From contig NZ_JACJUU010000013.1 in NCBI RefSeq assembly GCF_014237865.1, forward strand, positions 1-62,603: 62,603 bases of DNA. Direction: 5' to 3'. The position numbers and the translations under genes are program-made. This DNA comes from Pusillimonas minor (GTDB taxonomy: Bacteria > Pseudomonadota > Gammaproteobacteria > Burkholderiales > Burkholderiaceae_B). How positions within the stretch are numbered: the stretch's first letter is position 1; the number at the start of each line of letters is the position of its first letter. Positions 38,449-49,000 of the stretch are shown here, one piece after another. Below the pieces are notes generated by a model. The model had not been told where the DNA came from and ran no database searches. It saw only the letters and a program-made list of their open reading frames with translations.

Positions 38449-38804
38449 CATCCCCCGTGAAAATATACGGCCTGAAGCGCTGCAGCACCTGTGTCAAAGC
38501 CACCAAATGGCTCGAGGCCAACGGCGTGGCTTACACGTTTGTCGATTACCGCGACAACCCCGTGCCGCCTGCTACCCTGGTCGAATGGGCACAGTCGGCA
38601 GGCGGTTGGGAAAAGCTTGTCAACCGGGCATCGACCTCCTGGCGTAATTTGTCTGACGCAGACAAAGCGGCAAGCACGCCCGACGCATTTCTGGCGATGA
38701 TTGCCCAGGCGCCCACCCTGGTGAAGCGGCCGGTATTGGTTCCGGCGACAGGGCCGGTCATGTTCGGGTTCTCAGAGAAAAAATATTCAGAAGTTTTGGG
38801 GTAG
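38445..38804 (+). CDS. ArsC/YffB-like thioredoxin-fold protein
   Basis: A 119-residue protein of the ArsC/Spx superfamily, closest in layout to E. coli YffB. It has IYGLKRCSTCVKATKWLEANG at the N-terminus (read in two parts: IYGLKRCSTC, then VKATKWLEANG), the TSWRNL segment and the VKRPVLVP cis-Pro region. Unlike YffB, which has one active Cys, it has a CSTC pair as in Spx-type proteins. Arsenate reduction is not supported by neighbours. It is translationally coupled to potI and followed by rpiA after 3 bases. Confidence 0.85.
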   Translation: MTSPVKIYGLKRCSTCVKATKWLEANGVAYTFVDYRDNPVPPATLVEWAQSAGGWEKLVNRASTSWRNLSDADKAASTPDAFLAMIAQAPTLVKRPVLVPATGPVMFGFSEKKYSEVLG

Positions 38805-38807
38805 TTC

Positions 38808-39491
38808 ATGCTTACACAACAACAACTTAAACAAAATGTCGCACAAGCGGCTGTCGATTATGTCTTGCCCATGCTCGGTCCCGACGTCATCGTGGGCATC
38901 GGGTCCGGCTCTACGGCCGACCTCTTCATCGATGCGCTCGCGCAGTATAAAGACCGTTTTTTGGGCACGGTTTCCAGTTCCGAGCGCAGTACGGCGCGCC
39001 TGCAAGGGCATGGCGTCAACGTGTTCGACCTCAACGATGTGTCCAAAGTGCCTGTGTATGTCGACGGCGCAGACGAAATTGACCACGGCCTGCACATGCT
39101 CAAGGGCGGGGGCGGGGCGCTGACACGCGAAAAAATCGTGGCTTCGGTGGCCGATCAGTTTGTGTGCATCGTCGACGAATCCAAGCTGGTCGACTGCATG
39201 GGGGCGTTTGCCTTGCCGGTCGAGGTGATCCCGATGGCCCGTGAAGTAGTGGCGCGTCGTTTGCGCGCGCTTGGTGGCGAGCCGCGTCTGCGTGAAGGCT
39301 TTGTAACCGACAACGGGTGCATTATTCTCGATGTGGCCGGCCTGCGCATCACCGACCCGGCGGCACTCGAGGCCCAGGTCAATAATATTCCGGGCGTGGT
39401 CACTTGCGGTTTGTTTGCCATTTCACCGGCAACTGTCGCATTAATGTCAACGCAGTCGGGTGTCGTCCAGCTTAAACCAAAGGGTTTATGA
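38808..39491 (+). CDS. rpiA: Ribose-5-phosphate isomerase A
   Basis: A 227-residue enzyme that interconverts ribose 5-phosphate and ribulose 5-phosphate in the pentose phosphate pathway. Its signatures are [22 protein letters not shown] and [14 protein letters not shown], covering the active site. It closes a closely packed unit starting at potF. A Pho box begins just behind its stop. Confidence 0.96.
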   Translation: MLTQQQLKQNVAQAAVDYVLPMLGPDVIVGIGSGSTADLFIDALAQYKDRFLGTVSSSERSTARLQGHGVNVFDLNDVSKVPVYVDGADEIDHGLHMLKGGGGALTREKIVASVADQFVCIVDESKLVDCMGAFALPVEVIPMAREVVARRLRALGGEPRLREGFVTDNGCIILDVAGLRITDPAALEAQVNNIPGVVTCGLFAISPATVALMSTQSGVVQLKPKGL

Positions 39492-39493
39492 CA

Positions 39494-39511
39494 AGGTCAT
39501 AAAACTGTCGC
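39494..39511 (+). promoter_or_regulatory. Candidate Pho box upstream of phoU
   Basis: This 18-base site matches the PhoB consensus (two CTGTCA-type repeats separated by an AT tetrad) at 15 of 18 positions by my count. TACCCT at 39522-39527 lies 10 bases further on, where the -10 box of PhoB-dependent promoters is expected. The site sits 100 bases before the phoU ATG, in a 119-bp gap. Confidence 0.6.
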
Positions 39512-39610
39512 ATTTTGGGTGTACCCTTGATACAAATCCGGTAGTTTTTGCCAATCCAGATAACGCAGGCCAGGCCGCTTGCGTTATCGCGTTCTTGTTA
39601 GAAGGTCGAT

Positions 39611-40333
39611 ATGTCCGAGCACACCAATAAACAGTTCTCCGCCGAACTCGAGCTGACCCGTTCCTCGTTTTTGCAAATGGGGGGGCTTGTCGAAGCAATG
39701 GTTCAAGAGGCGATGGAAGCCTTGGTCACGGGTGAGCTCGGTCTGGTCGACAAGGTTCGTGAGCGCGAGCGCGATGTCAATCGCCTTGAAGTTGAAATCG
39801 ACGAACGCATTGGTTTGCTGATTGCCCGCAACCAGCCCGCTGCAGTCGATTTGCGCTTGTTGTTGTCGGTGTCGAAAATGCTCACCGACATGGAGCGCTG
39901 TGGCGACGAGGCCGAAAAAATTGCAAAAATGGCCCGCCGTTTGCATGAGGCCGAGTCGCGCTATATTCCGGCTGTCGAATTACGTCACATTTCCAACCAT
40001 GTTGTGGCCATGATCCGCGACGTGCTCGATGCCTTTGCGCGCGACGACGCGGTTCATGCGGCTACCGTAGTTCGCAACGACAAAGAAGTCGACAAAGAAT
40101 GGAAAGCGGCCTTGCGTCACCTCATCACCTACATGATGGAAGACCCGCGCACCATTTCGCGTTCAATCGATCTGATCTTTATTGCCCGGTCGCTCGAGCG
40201 CATTGGCGATCATGCTAAAAACATGGCCGAACGCGTCATTTACATGGTGCATGGCGACGATGTCCGGCATACCGGCGTCAAGGCCACCGAGCGTATTGCG
40301 CGTGGCGAATCGCCAGACGATATCGACGCTTAA
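39611..40333 (+). CDS. phoU: Phosphate signalling regulator PhoU
   Basis: PhoU links the Pst transporter to the PhoR kinase and restrains the Pho response when phosphate is plentiful. The 240-residue protein has the two three-helix PhoU repeats, with conserved acidic stretches (ERDVNRLEVEIDE and KEVDKEWKAAL) that bind metal. No pst, phoB or phoR gene adjoins it. The upstream Pho box suggests PhoB control, and a terminator follows at 40387. Confidence 0.94.
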   Translation: MSEHTNKQFSAELELTRSSFLQMGGLVEAMVQEAMEALVTGELGLVDKVRERERDVNRLEVEIDERIGLLIARNQPAAVDLRLLLSVSKMLTDMERCGDEAEKIAKMARRLHEAESRYIPAVELRHISNHVVAMIRDVLDAFARDDAVHAATVVRNDKEVDKEWKAALRHLITYMMEDPRTISRSIDLIFIARSLERIGDHAKNMAERVIYMVHGDDVRHTGVKATERIARGESPDDIDA

Positions 40334-40386
40334 GGGCAACCCGACACAAGCTCGGGTTCAAGGCACCCGAAAACAAAACTGAAAGC

Positions 40387-40436
40387 AAAACCGCCCGGTT
40401 GTTCAGCCCGTACAGGCTGCCCAGCCGGGCGGTTTT
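40387..40436. terminator. Bidirectional terminator, phoU/yggX
   Basis: Arms 40387-40398 and 40425-40436 are a perfect 12-base inverted repeat with A-rich and T-rich outer ends and a 26-base loop. It lies between convergent phoU and yggX. Confidence 0.85.
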
Positions 40437-40451
40437 TTATGGCTTGCCGCG

Positions 40452-40724
40452 TTATTGGGGCGGTGGCACGTAGCCCTGGGCCTCAACGTCCCCGTCTTCA
40501 AACAGGAAGGTTTCCATTTGCTGGGCCAGATACTTGCGGGCGCGGGCATCGGCCAGGTTCAGACGGTTTTCGTTGACCAGGCGGGTCTGGGTCTGAATCC
40601 ACATTTCCCAGGCTTCTTTCGAGATGCTTTGCCAGATGCGTACGCCCATTTGGCCGGGATATGGCGGTGCGGCCAATCCTTCGGCTTCGCGTTTCAGTTT
40701 TACACAGTTCACCATGCGTGTCAT
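40452..40724 (-). CDS. yggX: Fe(II)-trafficking/oxidative damage protection protein YggX
   Basis: A 90-residue protein that protects iron-sulfur clusters from oxidative damage and is linked to iron trafficking. It has the family pattern [11 protein letters not shown], then [18 protein letters not shown]. The single conserved Cys near residue 7 is present. The start at 40724 gives the usual length; Met4 is an alternative. It is read toward the terminator shared with phoU. Confidence 0.93.
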   Translation of the reverse strand: MTRMVNCVKLKREAEGLAAPPYPGQMGVRIWQSISKEAWEMWIQTQTRLVNENRLNLADARARKYLAQQMETFLFEDGDVEAQGYVPPPQ

Positions 40725-40794
40725 ACGTCGAACCTACCTTTAAATACAGTTAGCAATCGGGGCCATTGTACCTATAGCGGCGCGGCCTCGCACC

Positions 40795-42150
40795 TTACAG
40801 TTTCTTGATGAAAACCAGACTGTTGCGCGACCGGTTGTAATGCGCCTGACGCTCTTTGGGCAGATCGGAAACGCCACCCTGGGTAAAACCGCGCTTCATG
40901 AACCAGTGTGAGGTGCGCGTGGTGAGCACGAACAGGCGACGGGCACCCATGGCCCGGGCTCTGGACTCGGTGTGACGCAGCAAGATTTCACCTTCGCCTT
41001 CACCCTGCCATTCGGGATGTACGATCAGGCAGGCCATTTCGGCCATGCGTTCGTCGGGGTACGGAATGAGTGCAACGCAGCCATAAATGACGCCGTCGTG
41101 CTCAAGCACTGTAAATTGTTCGACGTCGCGCTCAATCACAGCGCGCCCGCGCGGCACCAGGGTGCCGTCGGCTTCAAGCGGGTCGATCAGCCGTACAATG
41201 GCGCCGACGTCATCGATGGTGGCCGGGCGCAGGTCGTCGAGTGTGTCTTCGACCACCATGGTGCCCACGCCGTCGTGGGTAAAAATTTCGAGCAGCACAC
41301 TGCCGTCGAGGGTGTAAGGCAACAGGTGAGCCCGCGCAACCCCTCTTTTAACGGCGCGCGACGCGTGGCTAAGAAATGCGGCGGTATCTTCGTCAAGCGT
41401 GCCGCCGGCCAGCAGGGCGTCGGCATCTTCGCGGGCCAGTTCGGTATCGACAGAGCCGTCCGGGTTCAGGACCGTACGGTTTTGGGTCAGGAAAATCAGC
41501 TTCTCGGCGCGCAGGGCTATTGCGACGCTGGTGGCCAGGTCTTCCATGGCCAGGTTAAACGCTTCGCCTGTGGGCGAGAAACCCAGGGGCGAGAGCAGGA
41601 CGAGGGCGCCTTGAAACAGCACCGCTTTCAGGGCGTCGGTATCAAGCTTGCGAACCGTGCCGGTGTGCTGGTAGTCGATGCCGTCGACGACACCCACCGG
41701 GCGTGCTGTCACAAAATTGCCCGAAATGACCCGGATTTGCGCATGGGACATGGGCGTGTTGGGCAAGCCCTGGCTGAAAGCGGCTTCGATATCCAGACGA
41801 ATTTCACCGGCAGCTTCTTTGGCACACTCAAGCGCCGGCGCGTCGGTAGGCTGCATGCCCCGGCCAAACCGGGTGGCAAACCCTTTAAGCTTGAGCTGTT
41901 CGTTAACCTGCGGACGCGACCCGTGCACCAGTACCAGGCGCACGCCCAGGGCAGACAACAAGGACAAGTCCTGGATCAGGTTGTTAAGTGCACCATCGTT
42001 GACCAGTTCCCCGCCGAAGGCGACGACAAACGTCTTTCCGCGAAAGTTGTGAACATAAGGCGCCACTTCGCGAAACCAGCGCACGAACTGCGCCGGTGCA
42101 AAATGAGTCGCGTCTTGAGCGGAAAGTGTTTCTGCTTCGTTATCAGCCAT
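40795..42150 (-). CDS. argA: N-acetylglutamate synthase
   Basis: A 451-residue enzyme that acetylates glutamate, the first step of arginine synthesis. The N-terminal amino-acid-kinase-like domain (about 25-290) contains GKTFVVAFGGELV and binds the arginine feedback inhibitor in this family. The C-terminal GNAT domain has CLIVHPEWQGEGEGEILL as acetyl-CoA binding region. The start at 42150 was chosen by resemblance to other ArgA proteins; the frame is open to 42687, and no clear ribosome site precedes it. It is divergent from hrpA. Confidence 0.93.
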   Translation of the reverse strand: MADNEAETLSAQDATHFAPAQFVRWFREVAPYVHNFRGKTFVVAFGGELVNDGALNNLIQDLSLLSALGVRLVLVHGSRPQVNEQLKLKGFATRFGRGMQPTDAPALECAKEAAGEIRLDIEAAFSQGLPNTPMSHAQIRVISGNFVTARPVGVVDGIDYQHTGTVRKLDTDALKAVLFQGALVLLSPLGFSPTGEAFNLAMEDLATSVAIALRAEKLIFLTQNRTVLNPDGSVDTELAREDADALLAGGTLDEDTAAFLSHASRAVKRGVARAHLLPYTLDGSVLLEIFTHDGVGTMVVEDTLDDLRPATIDDVGAIVRLIDPLEADGTLVPRGRAVIERDVEQFTVLEHDGVIYGCVALIPYPDERMAEMACLIVHPEWQGEGEGEILLRHTESRARAMGARRLFVLTTRTSHWFMKRGFTQGGVSDLPKERQAHYNRSRNSLVFIKKL

Positions 42151-42172
42151 AAGGGGTGTTGTTGAGTCCCGG

Positions 42173-42200
42173 TTGTTTTGGTTCAGGTCAAAATTATAAT
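42173..42200 (+). promoter_or_regulatory. Sigma-70-like promoter for hrpA
   Basis: A TTGTTT -35 element (42173-42178) and a perfect TATAAT -10 element (42195-42200) are separated by 16 bases, 28 bases before the hrpA ATG. It lies in the 78-bp argA-hrpA divergent gap. Confidence 0.6.
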
Positions 42201-42228
42201 GATCGGCTGACCTTTTATAAGAATTTTC

Positions 42229-45200
42229 ATGCATCACACCCCAGATTTGTCGGTAAACAAAGACAAACCGCAAGCCGCGCCGCGGGCATTGCCACCGATT
42301 CATTACCCCGAAGATCTGCCCGTCAGCAGCCGACGGGCAGATATCGCGCGCGCGATCAGCGATCATCAAGTAGTGATTGTGTGCGGTGAGACCGGTTCGG
42401 GTAAAACAACGCAATTGCCCAAAATCTGCCTTGAGCTTGGGCGGGGGCAGGGCAAAATGATCGGCCATACCCAGCCACGGCGGCTGGCGGCAACGTCTGT
42501 GGCCAAACGGGTTGCCCAAGAGCTGGGCACGGGTTTGGGCGACTGGGTGGGGTATCAAATCCGCTTCAGTGATCGCACCGGGCCCAACGCGGCCATCAAA
42601 CTGATGACCGATGGTATTTTGCTGGCCGAGTCGCAGCGCGACCCGTTGCTGCGCCGATACGACACCATCATTATCGATGAGGCCCACGAACGCAGTCTTA
42701 ACATTGATTTCTTGCTTGGGTTCTTGCGTCAGTTATTGCCCCGGCGCCCCGACCTGAAGCTCATCATCACATCGGCCACCATCGATGCTGAACGGTTTGC
42801 GCAGCACTTTGCCCACAAAGGCAAACCTGCCCCAGTCATCGAGGTCTCGGGCCGTTTGTATCCCGTCGATATTTTGTATCGGCCGGTACAAAACGACCGC
42901 GACAGTGTCGATGACGATGGCAAGGCGCGTACGGCCCACGACGAAGAGCGCGATCTGATTGACGCCGTGGTAGAGGGCGTTGCCGAATGTGCCCGCCACG
43001 GCGCGGGCGATGTTCTGGTCTTCTTGCCCGGAGAGCGCGAAATTCGGGAAAGCGCCGAGGCGCTGCGCAAGAACCATCCGGGGCCTGTCGAGGTGCTGCC
43101 TTTGTTTGCCCGGTTGTCGCAGGCCGAACAAGAACGTATTTTCAAGCCAACGGGTAATGTGCGTCGGGTGGTACTGGCGACCAACGTGGCCGAAACCTCG
43201 TTAACAGTGCCGGGTATACGTTATGTGGTCGACTCGGGGCTGGCGCGGGTCAAGCGGTACTCGTGGCGCAACAAAGTAGAACAGCTGCATATCGAGCCCA
43301 TTAGCCAGGCGTCGGCCAACCAGCGCGCCGGGCGATGCGGCCGGGTCGGGCCGGGTGTATGCGTTCGTTTGTACGACGAACAAGACTTTAAACGTCGGGC
43401 GCCATTTTCCGATCCCGAAATCCTGCGCTCATCGTTGGCCGCAGTCATTTTGCGCATGAAGGCGCTCAAGCTCGACGATATCGAGACCTTTCCTTTTGTC
43501 GAGGCACCTTCCGGGCGGGCCGTGGCCGATGGCTATCACCTGCTGCAAGAACTTGGGGCCCTCGACGAACGCAATCAACTCACAACGGTGGGGCGCGAGC
43601 TGGCCCGCATGCCGGTCGATCCTCGTATTGCCCGCATGATTCTTGCGGCGCGCGACGAGCAGTGTCTGGCCGAAATGCTGATTATTGCGTCGGCGTTGTC
43701 GGTGCAAGACCCTCGTGATCGGCCGATGGCCGAACGGGAGGCCTCAGAGGCCGCGCACGCGCGCTTTCGCGACGACAAGTCAGAGTTTGTATCGTATTTG
43801 AAATTGTGGCGCTGGTACGAAGAGCAAGTGGCGCACAAGGCGTCGCAGCGCAAGCTGGTGGCCATCTTGCGTCAAACCTACTTGTCGCCGATACGCTTGC
43901 GCGAATGGCACGACGTTCACACTCAGTTGGCGGCCATCGTCGGCGAGCAGGGCTGGCGTGTCAACCAGACCGAGGCCACCTACGAGCAGCTGCACAAGGC
44001 TTTGCTGTCAGGCCTGCTAGGCAATCTCGGTCTAAAAAGCGAAGAAACCACGACCTACCAGGGGGCACGCGACATCCGCTTCACGATTCACCCGTCGTCG
44101 CCGCTGGCGCGTAAAGCCGGGCGCTGGATCATGGCGGCTGAACTCGTCGAAACCTCGCGTTTGTTCGCCCGTTGCGTGGCCCGAGTCGACCCTGTCTGGG
44201 TCGAAAAAGTCGGCGCGCATCTGCTCAGGCGCAGCTGGTCCGACCCGCGGTGGGAGAAGAAAGCCGGCCAGGTAGTGGCCAACGAGCGCGCCACACTTTA
44301 CGGCTTGCCTGTCTATCATGGCCGACGTGTGCATTTCGGAAAGATCGACCCGGTTCAGGCGCGCGAAATTTTTATTCGGGATGCCCTGGTGACCGGCGAT
44401 ATTGATACGAACGCCGCGTTTGTTCGCGAGAACCGCGCGCTGATCCAGAAAATTGAAAAGCTGGAGCATCAGTCGCGTCGCCCCGATATCCTGGTTGATG
44501 AAGGGCTAATCTATGCGTTTTACGATCAGCATATTCCCAAGAACGTCTTTCAGACGGCGACGTTGGAAAAGTGGGCCAGGGGGCTTGATGCCGGGCAGGC
44601 CAAGGCGTTGTTGCTGACGCGCGACGCCTTGATGCAGCACGATGCGGCCGGAGTCACCACCGATGTTTTTCCCAAGTCGGTGCAATGGGACGGCGTCGAT
44701 ATGGCGCTCGACTATCACTTCGAGCCGGGCTCGGTGCGCGACGGCGTTACGCTGACGGTCCCGTTGTTTGCACTGAACAAAGTCGACCCGCAGCGATGCG
44801 AGTGGCTGGTACCCGGCATGCTCAAAGAGAAAGTGCATTTGTTGCTTAAGTCGCTGCCGCAAAAAATGCGCCGTCATTGTGTGCCGCTGCCCGATTACGC
44901 AGCCGCATTTTACGACCGCTGGTTCGAGCACGAACCCGAAGGGCGCGGCAGTCTGCTTGACGCCATAGCGACCGACATGTGGGCGCAGGTCAAGGTCCGG
45001 CCGGGGCGAGCTGACTTTAAGCTCGAAACCCTGCCGGCGCATATGTTCATGAACTTCAAGATCGTCGATGAACACGGCCGCATGCTTTCAGGGGGGCGAA
45101 ATCTCGACCAGCTCAAAGCCGAGCATGGTAAAGAGGCACAGGCGTCGTTTCAGAAAGTCGCGGCGCGAGACCAGGACGTGGCTCAGGCGCTGGCCCAGGA

Positions 45201-46044
45201 TCAGCTGGTTGACTGGACCTTCGGGCCACTGCCCGAAATCATGGAAATCCGTCGTAAAGGTCAGTCAGTCATCGGTTATCCCGCGCTGGTCGACCGGCAA
45301 TCACACTGCGATCTGGATGTTTTCGATGATCCGGCCGAGGCGCGTGTCCACCATCGTATGGGCTTGCTGCGTCTGTTCAGGCTGGGGCTTAAAGAACAGG
45401 TCAGGTTTCTTGAGAAAAACCTGAATGATCTGACCCGGATGAGCATGCTGTTTATCAGTCTGGGGACACAAGAAGAGCTCAGAGACCAGATCATCGATTG
45501 TGCGCTTGAGCAGGCTTGCCTGGCCGAGCCGTGGCCTGATGATCAAGCCGCATTTAACCAGCGCAAGCAAGAGGGCAAGAACCGGCTGGGGTTGCTGGCC
45601 CAGGAAATTGCCCGTCTGGCGGGGCAAATTCTGGCCGAGTGGGCAGCCGTACAGAAAAAACTGCCTCAGGCCAAGGCGCATGCCGACACCTACGCCGATA
45701 TCCAGTCGCAGTTGTCGCAACTGATGGGCAAGTATTTTGTCCGCGCCACGCCTTACGGGCAGCTGGCGCACTTCCCCCGCTACCTGAAGGCAGTGCAGGC
45801 GCGTATCGAAAAACTGCGAGCAGACCCGTCTCGAGACCGCCGGTTGATGAGCGAGATGGCGCCTTTACTGGTGCAGTATCAGCGGGCGGTGACGGCACTA
45901 AAAGGGCAGCCCGATGCACAGCTGGCCGATTTCCGCTGGATGCTCGAAGAGCTGCGTGTGGCGCTGTTTGCCCAAGAGTTGCGCACGCCGATGCCGGTGT
46001 CCGTCAAGCGGTTGCAAAAGGCCTGGGCGGCGATGCAGCGCTAA
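42229..46044 (+). CDS. hrpA: ATP-dependent RNA helicase HrpA
   Basis: A 1271-residue DEAH-box helicase that helps resolve stalled or collided ribosomes and process mRNA. Walker A is GETGSGKTT (Lys59) and the DEAH box begins at Asp150 (DEAHERS). After the RecA-like pair come the helicase-associated and OB domains, then the long C-terminal DUF3418 region typical of HrpA. The length is normal. dnaE follows after 48 bases. Confidence 0.96.
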   Translation: MHHTPDLSVNKDKPQAAPRALPPIHYPEDLPVSSRRADIARAISDHQVVIVCGETGSGKTTQLPKICLELGRGQGKMIGHTQPRRLAATSVAKRVAQELGTGLGDWVGYQIRFSDRTGPNAAIKLMTDGILLAESQRDPLLRRYDTIIIDEAHERSLNIDFLLGFLRQLLPRRPDLKLIITSATIDAERFAQHFAHKGKPAPVIEVSGRLYPVDILYRPVQNDRDSVDDDGKARTAHDEERDLIDAVVEGVAECARHGAGDVLVFLPGEREIRESAEALRKNHPGPVEVLPLFARLSQAEQERIFKPTGNVRRVVLATNVAETSLTVPGIRYVVDSGLARVKRYSWRNKVEQLHIEPISQASANQRAGRCGRVGPGVCVRLYDEQDFKRRAPFSDPEILRSSLAAVILRMKALKLDDIETFPFVEAPSGRAVADGYHLLQELGALDERNQLTTVGRELARMPVDPRIARMILAARDEQCLAEMLIIASALSVQDPRDRPMAEREASEAAHARFRDDKSEFVSYLKLWRWYEEQVAHKASQRKLVAILRQTYLSPIRLREWHDVHTQLAAIVGEQGWRVNQTEATYEQLHKALLSGLLGNLGLKSEETTTYQGARDIRFTIHPSSPLARKAGRWIMAAELVETSRLFARCVARVDPVWVEKVGAHLLRRSWSDPRWEKKAGQVVANERATLYGLPVYHGRRVHFGKIDPVQAREIFIRDALVTGDIDTNAAFVRENRALIQKIEKLEHQSRRPDILVDEGLIYAFYDQHIPKNVFQTATLEKWARGLDAGQAKALLLTRDALMQHDAAGVTTDVFPKSVQWDGVDMALDYHFEPGSVRDGVTLTVPLFALNKVDPQRCEWLVPGMLKEKVHLLLKSLPQKMRRHCVPLPDYAAAFYDRWFEHEPEGRGSLLDAIATDMWAQVKVRPGRADFKLETLPAHMFMNFKIVDEHGRMLSGGRNLDQLKAEHGKEAQASFQKVAARDQDVAQALAQDQLVDWTFGPLPEIMEIRRKGQSVIGYPALVDRQSHCDLDVFDDPAEARVHHRMGLLRLFRLGLKEQVRFLEKNLNDLTRMSMLFISLGTQEELRDQIIDCALEQACLAEPWPDDQAAFNQRKQEGKNRLGLLAQEIARLAGQILAEWAAVQKKLPQAKAHADTYADIQSQLSQLMGKYFVRATPYGQLAHFPRYLKAVQARIEKLRADPSRDRRLMSEMAPLLVQYQRAVTALKGQPDAQLADFRWMLEELRVALFAQELRTPMPVSVKRLQKAWAAMQR

Positions 46045-46080
46045 TGCCCGATTCGGGCCAAATCAAGCGGTTTCTCTGGG

Positions 46081-46086
46081 TACAAT
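46081..46086 (+). promoter_or_regulatory. Possible -10 box just before dnaE
   Basis: TACAAT preceded by GGG lies only 6 bases before the dnaE ATG. If used, transcription would start at or next to the start codon. No good -35 element is seen at the right spacing, so this is tentative. Confidence 0.3.
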
Positions 46087-46092
46087 CTGAGC

Positions 46093-49000
46093 ATGAATGA
46101 ATCTGCCCCCATTACGCCATTTGTGCATTTGCGCGTTCACTCCGAGTTCTCGGTGGTTGACGGCATTGTGCAAATTCCCGACCTGATTAAACAGGTGGCC
46201 GGCTATGGCCAACCTGCTGTCGCACTTACCGATCTGTCAAATATTTTTGGATTGATCAAGTTTTACAAGACAGCGCGTGGCAAAGGGGTCAAGCCCATCG
46301 CGGGCTGTGATATCTGGGTGCAAAACGAGGCCGATCGCGACAAGCCGCATCGCGTGTTGCTGCTGGTTCGCAATAACGCGGGCTATTTGCAGCTATGCGA
46401 AATCCTGACGCGATCGTGGCTCGAAAATCAATATGCGGGCCATGCCGAAGTCCGGCGCGAATGGCTCGAAGGGGCTGACGGCCTTATTGTCTTGTCGGGC
46501 GCCCGGATGGGCGATGTGGGGCAGGCGCTCGAGGCGGGGCGCGATGCCGAGGCCCGGGTGCTGGCGCAGCAATGGGCCACGCGTTTCCCGGGGGCCTATT
46601 ACATCGAGCTGCAGCGAGCCGACGCCGAAGGCGATGAGGCTTATGTGCAGGCCGCCATGCGGCTGGCCGCCGATCTGGGGCTGCCGGTTGTGGCGACGCA
46701 CCCCGTGCAGTTTGTGCGACCCGAGCAGTTCCGGGCGCACGAGGCGCGTGTTTGTATCGCCGAGGGCGAGCAACTGGCCAACCCCAAGCGTCACCGGCGC
46801 TTTACCGAATCGCAGTATTTGTTGTCCTCTGAAGAAATGGCGGCGCGCTTTGCCGATGTGCCTTCGGCGCTTGAAAACAGCGTCGAAATTGCGCGGCGGT
46901 GCAATCTGACATTGGTGCTGGGTAAACCCCGGCTGCCCGACTTCCCCACGCCCGACGGCATGACCCTGAATGACTATCTGGTCAAGTCGTCGGAAGAAGG
47001 GCTGGCGTCGCGAATGGCGTTTTTATACCCCGATGCCGCCGAGCGCGAGGCGCAATACCCCAAGTATCTGGAAAGATTGCGTTGGGAGTGCCAGACCATC
47101 ATCCAGATGGGCTTTCCCGGGTACTTTCTTATCGTGGCCGACTTCATCAACTGGGGCAAGCACAATGGTGTGCCCGTCGGTCCGGGCCGAGGCTCGGGGG
47201 CGGGGTCGCTTGTGGCTTATTGTTTGGGGATCACCGACCTCGACCCCATCCGCTACGACTTGCTGTTCGAGCGCTTTCTAAACCCCGAGCGGGTGTCCAT
47301 GCCCGACTTTGATATCGACTTCTGTCAAGACAACCGCGAACGGGTCATTGATTACGTCAAGCAAAAGTATGGCAAGGAAGCGGTCAGCCAGATTGCAACT
47401 TTTGGTACGCTGGGTGCCAAGGCGGTGGTGCGCGATGTCGGTCGGGTGCTCGAAATGCCGTACAGCCTGTGCGATGGCCTGTCCAAACTCATCCCGTTCA
47501 GTCCGGCCGACCCCTGGACGCTCGAACGCGCCCTGGCCGAAGAACCCGCTTTCAAAGAGCGTTACGACCAGGACGAAGAGGTTCGTGCGCTGATCGACTT
47601 GGCGCGCCCGCTCGAAGGCCTGACGCGCAACGTGGGCATGCATGCCGGCGGTGTGCTGATTGCCCCCGGCAAACTCACCGATTTCTGCCCGTTGTATTCG
47701 CAGCCCGGCCCCGACAGCAACGCGGTGTCTCAGTTCGACAAAGACGACGTCGAGGCCGCAGGCCTGGTCAAGTTTGACTTCCTTGGTTTGCGCAACCTCA
47801 CCATCCTTGATTGGGCGGTCAGGTATGTACAGCAGTTCAATGCCGACAAACGCGACTTTGACATCATGGCCTTGCCGCTTGACGACGAGCCGACCTATCA
47901 GTTGCTGAGCGAAGGCAACACGACCGCTGTGTTCCAGCTTGAATCACGCGGCATGAAAGAGCTGCTGCGCAGTTTGCGACCAAATACCTTCGAAGACGTC
48001 ATTGCTATGCTGGCCTTGTACCGGCCTGGCCCGCTCGAGTCAGGCATGGTGGTCGACTTCGTCAATCGTAAACATGGTCGAGCCGAGGTCGATTATTTTC
48101 ATCCCGATCTCGAGTCGGTGCTTAAAAGTACCTACGGGGTCATTGTTTACCAAGAGCAGGTGATGCTGATCTCCCAGATTATCGGGGGTTATACGCTGGG
48201 CGGCGCCGACATGCTGCGGCGAGCCATGGGCAAGAAAAAGCCCGAAGAAATGGCCAAGCATCGCGAAATTTTCGAGAAGGGCGCGGTCGAGAAGGGCTAC
48301 GACTCTGACCTGGCCGTCAAGCTGTTCGACCTGATGGAAAAATTTGCGGGCTATGGCTTTAACAAAAGTCACTCGGCCGCCTATGCGCTCATTGCCTATC
48401 AAACGGCATGGCTCAAGCGTTATCATCCGGCCGAGTTCATTGCCGCAACGTTGTCTTCCGACATGGATGACACTGACAAAGTACAGATTTTCTGGAAAGA
48501 TGCACTCGCCAATGATGTCGAGGTGTTGCCGCCCGATGTCAACGCGTCCAATTATCGTTTCGAACCGGTCGAAGACGAATTCAGTGCGCAGGGCAAGCCG
48601 CCGCGAACCATACGTTACGGCATGGGTGCTGTTAAGGGTACGGGGCAGTCTGCCGTCGAAGCCATTATCAAGGCGCGCCAAGAGGGCGGGCCGTTCAGCA
48701 GCCTGTTCGATTTTTGCCGGCGCATCGACCGCCATGCCGTCAACCGTCGTACCATCGAAGCCCTTATCCGGGCGGGTGCGTTCGACACCATCGACGACAA
48801 CCGTGCCGCGTTGTTAGCCACTGTCGGTAATGCCATCGAAGCGGCCGAACAGGTCGAGCGCAGCGCAAACCAGGTGTCGCTGTTCGACGACAACAGCGAC
48901 GAAATCGTCGAAGGCGAGCTGGCCAAAGTCGCCCCCTGGGACTTGCAAACCCGCCTTACCCAAGAAAAGGCGGCGCTGGGTTTCTTCTTCAGTGCGCACC

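Noticed and set aside
38445-38804. Arsenate reductase of an ars operon
   Set aside because: No arsR, arsB or acr3 nearby, and the sequence is closer to YffB/Spx-type proteins.
40972-42165. A 397-codon open frame on the plus strand opposite argA
   Set aside because: It mirrors argA codon structure, has no recognisable domain, and argA is intact with AAK and GNAT domains. Long antisense frames are common in this GC-rich DNA.
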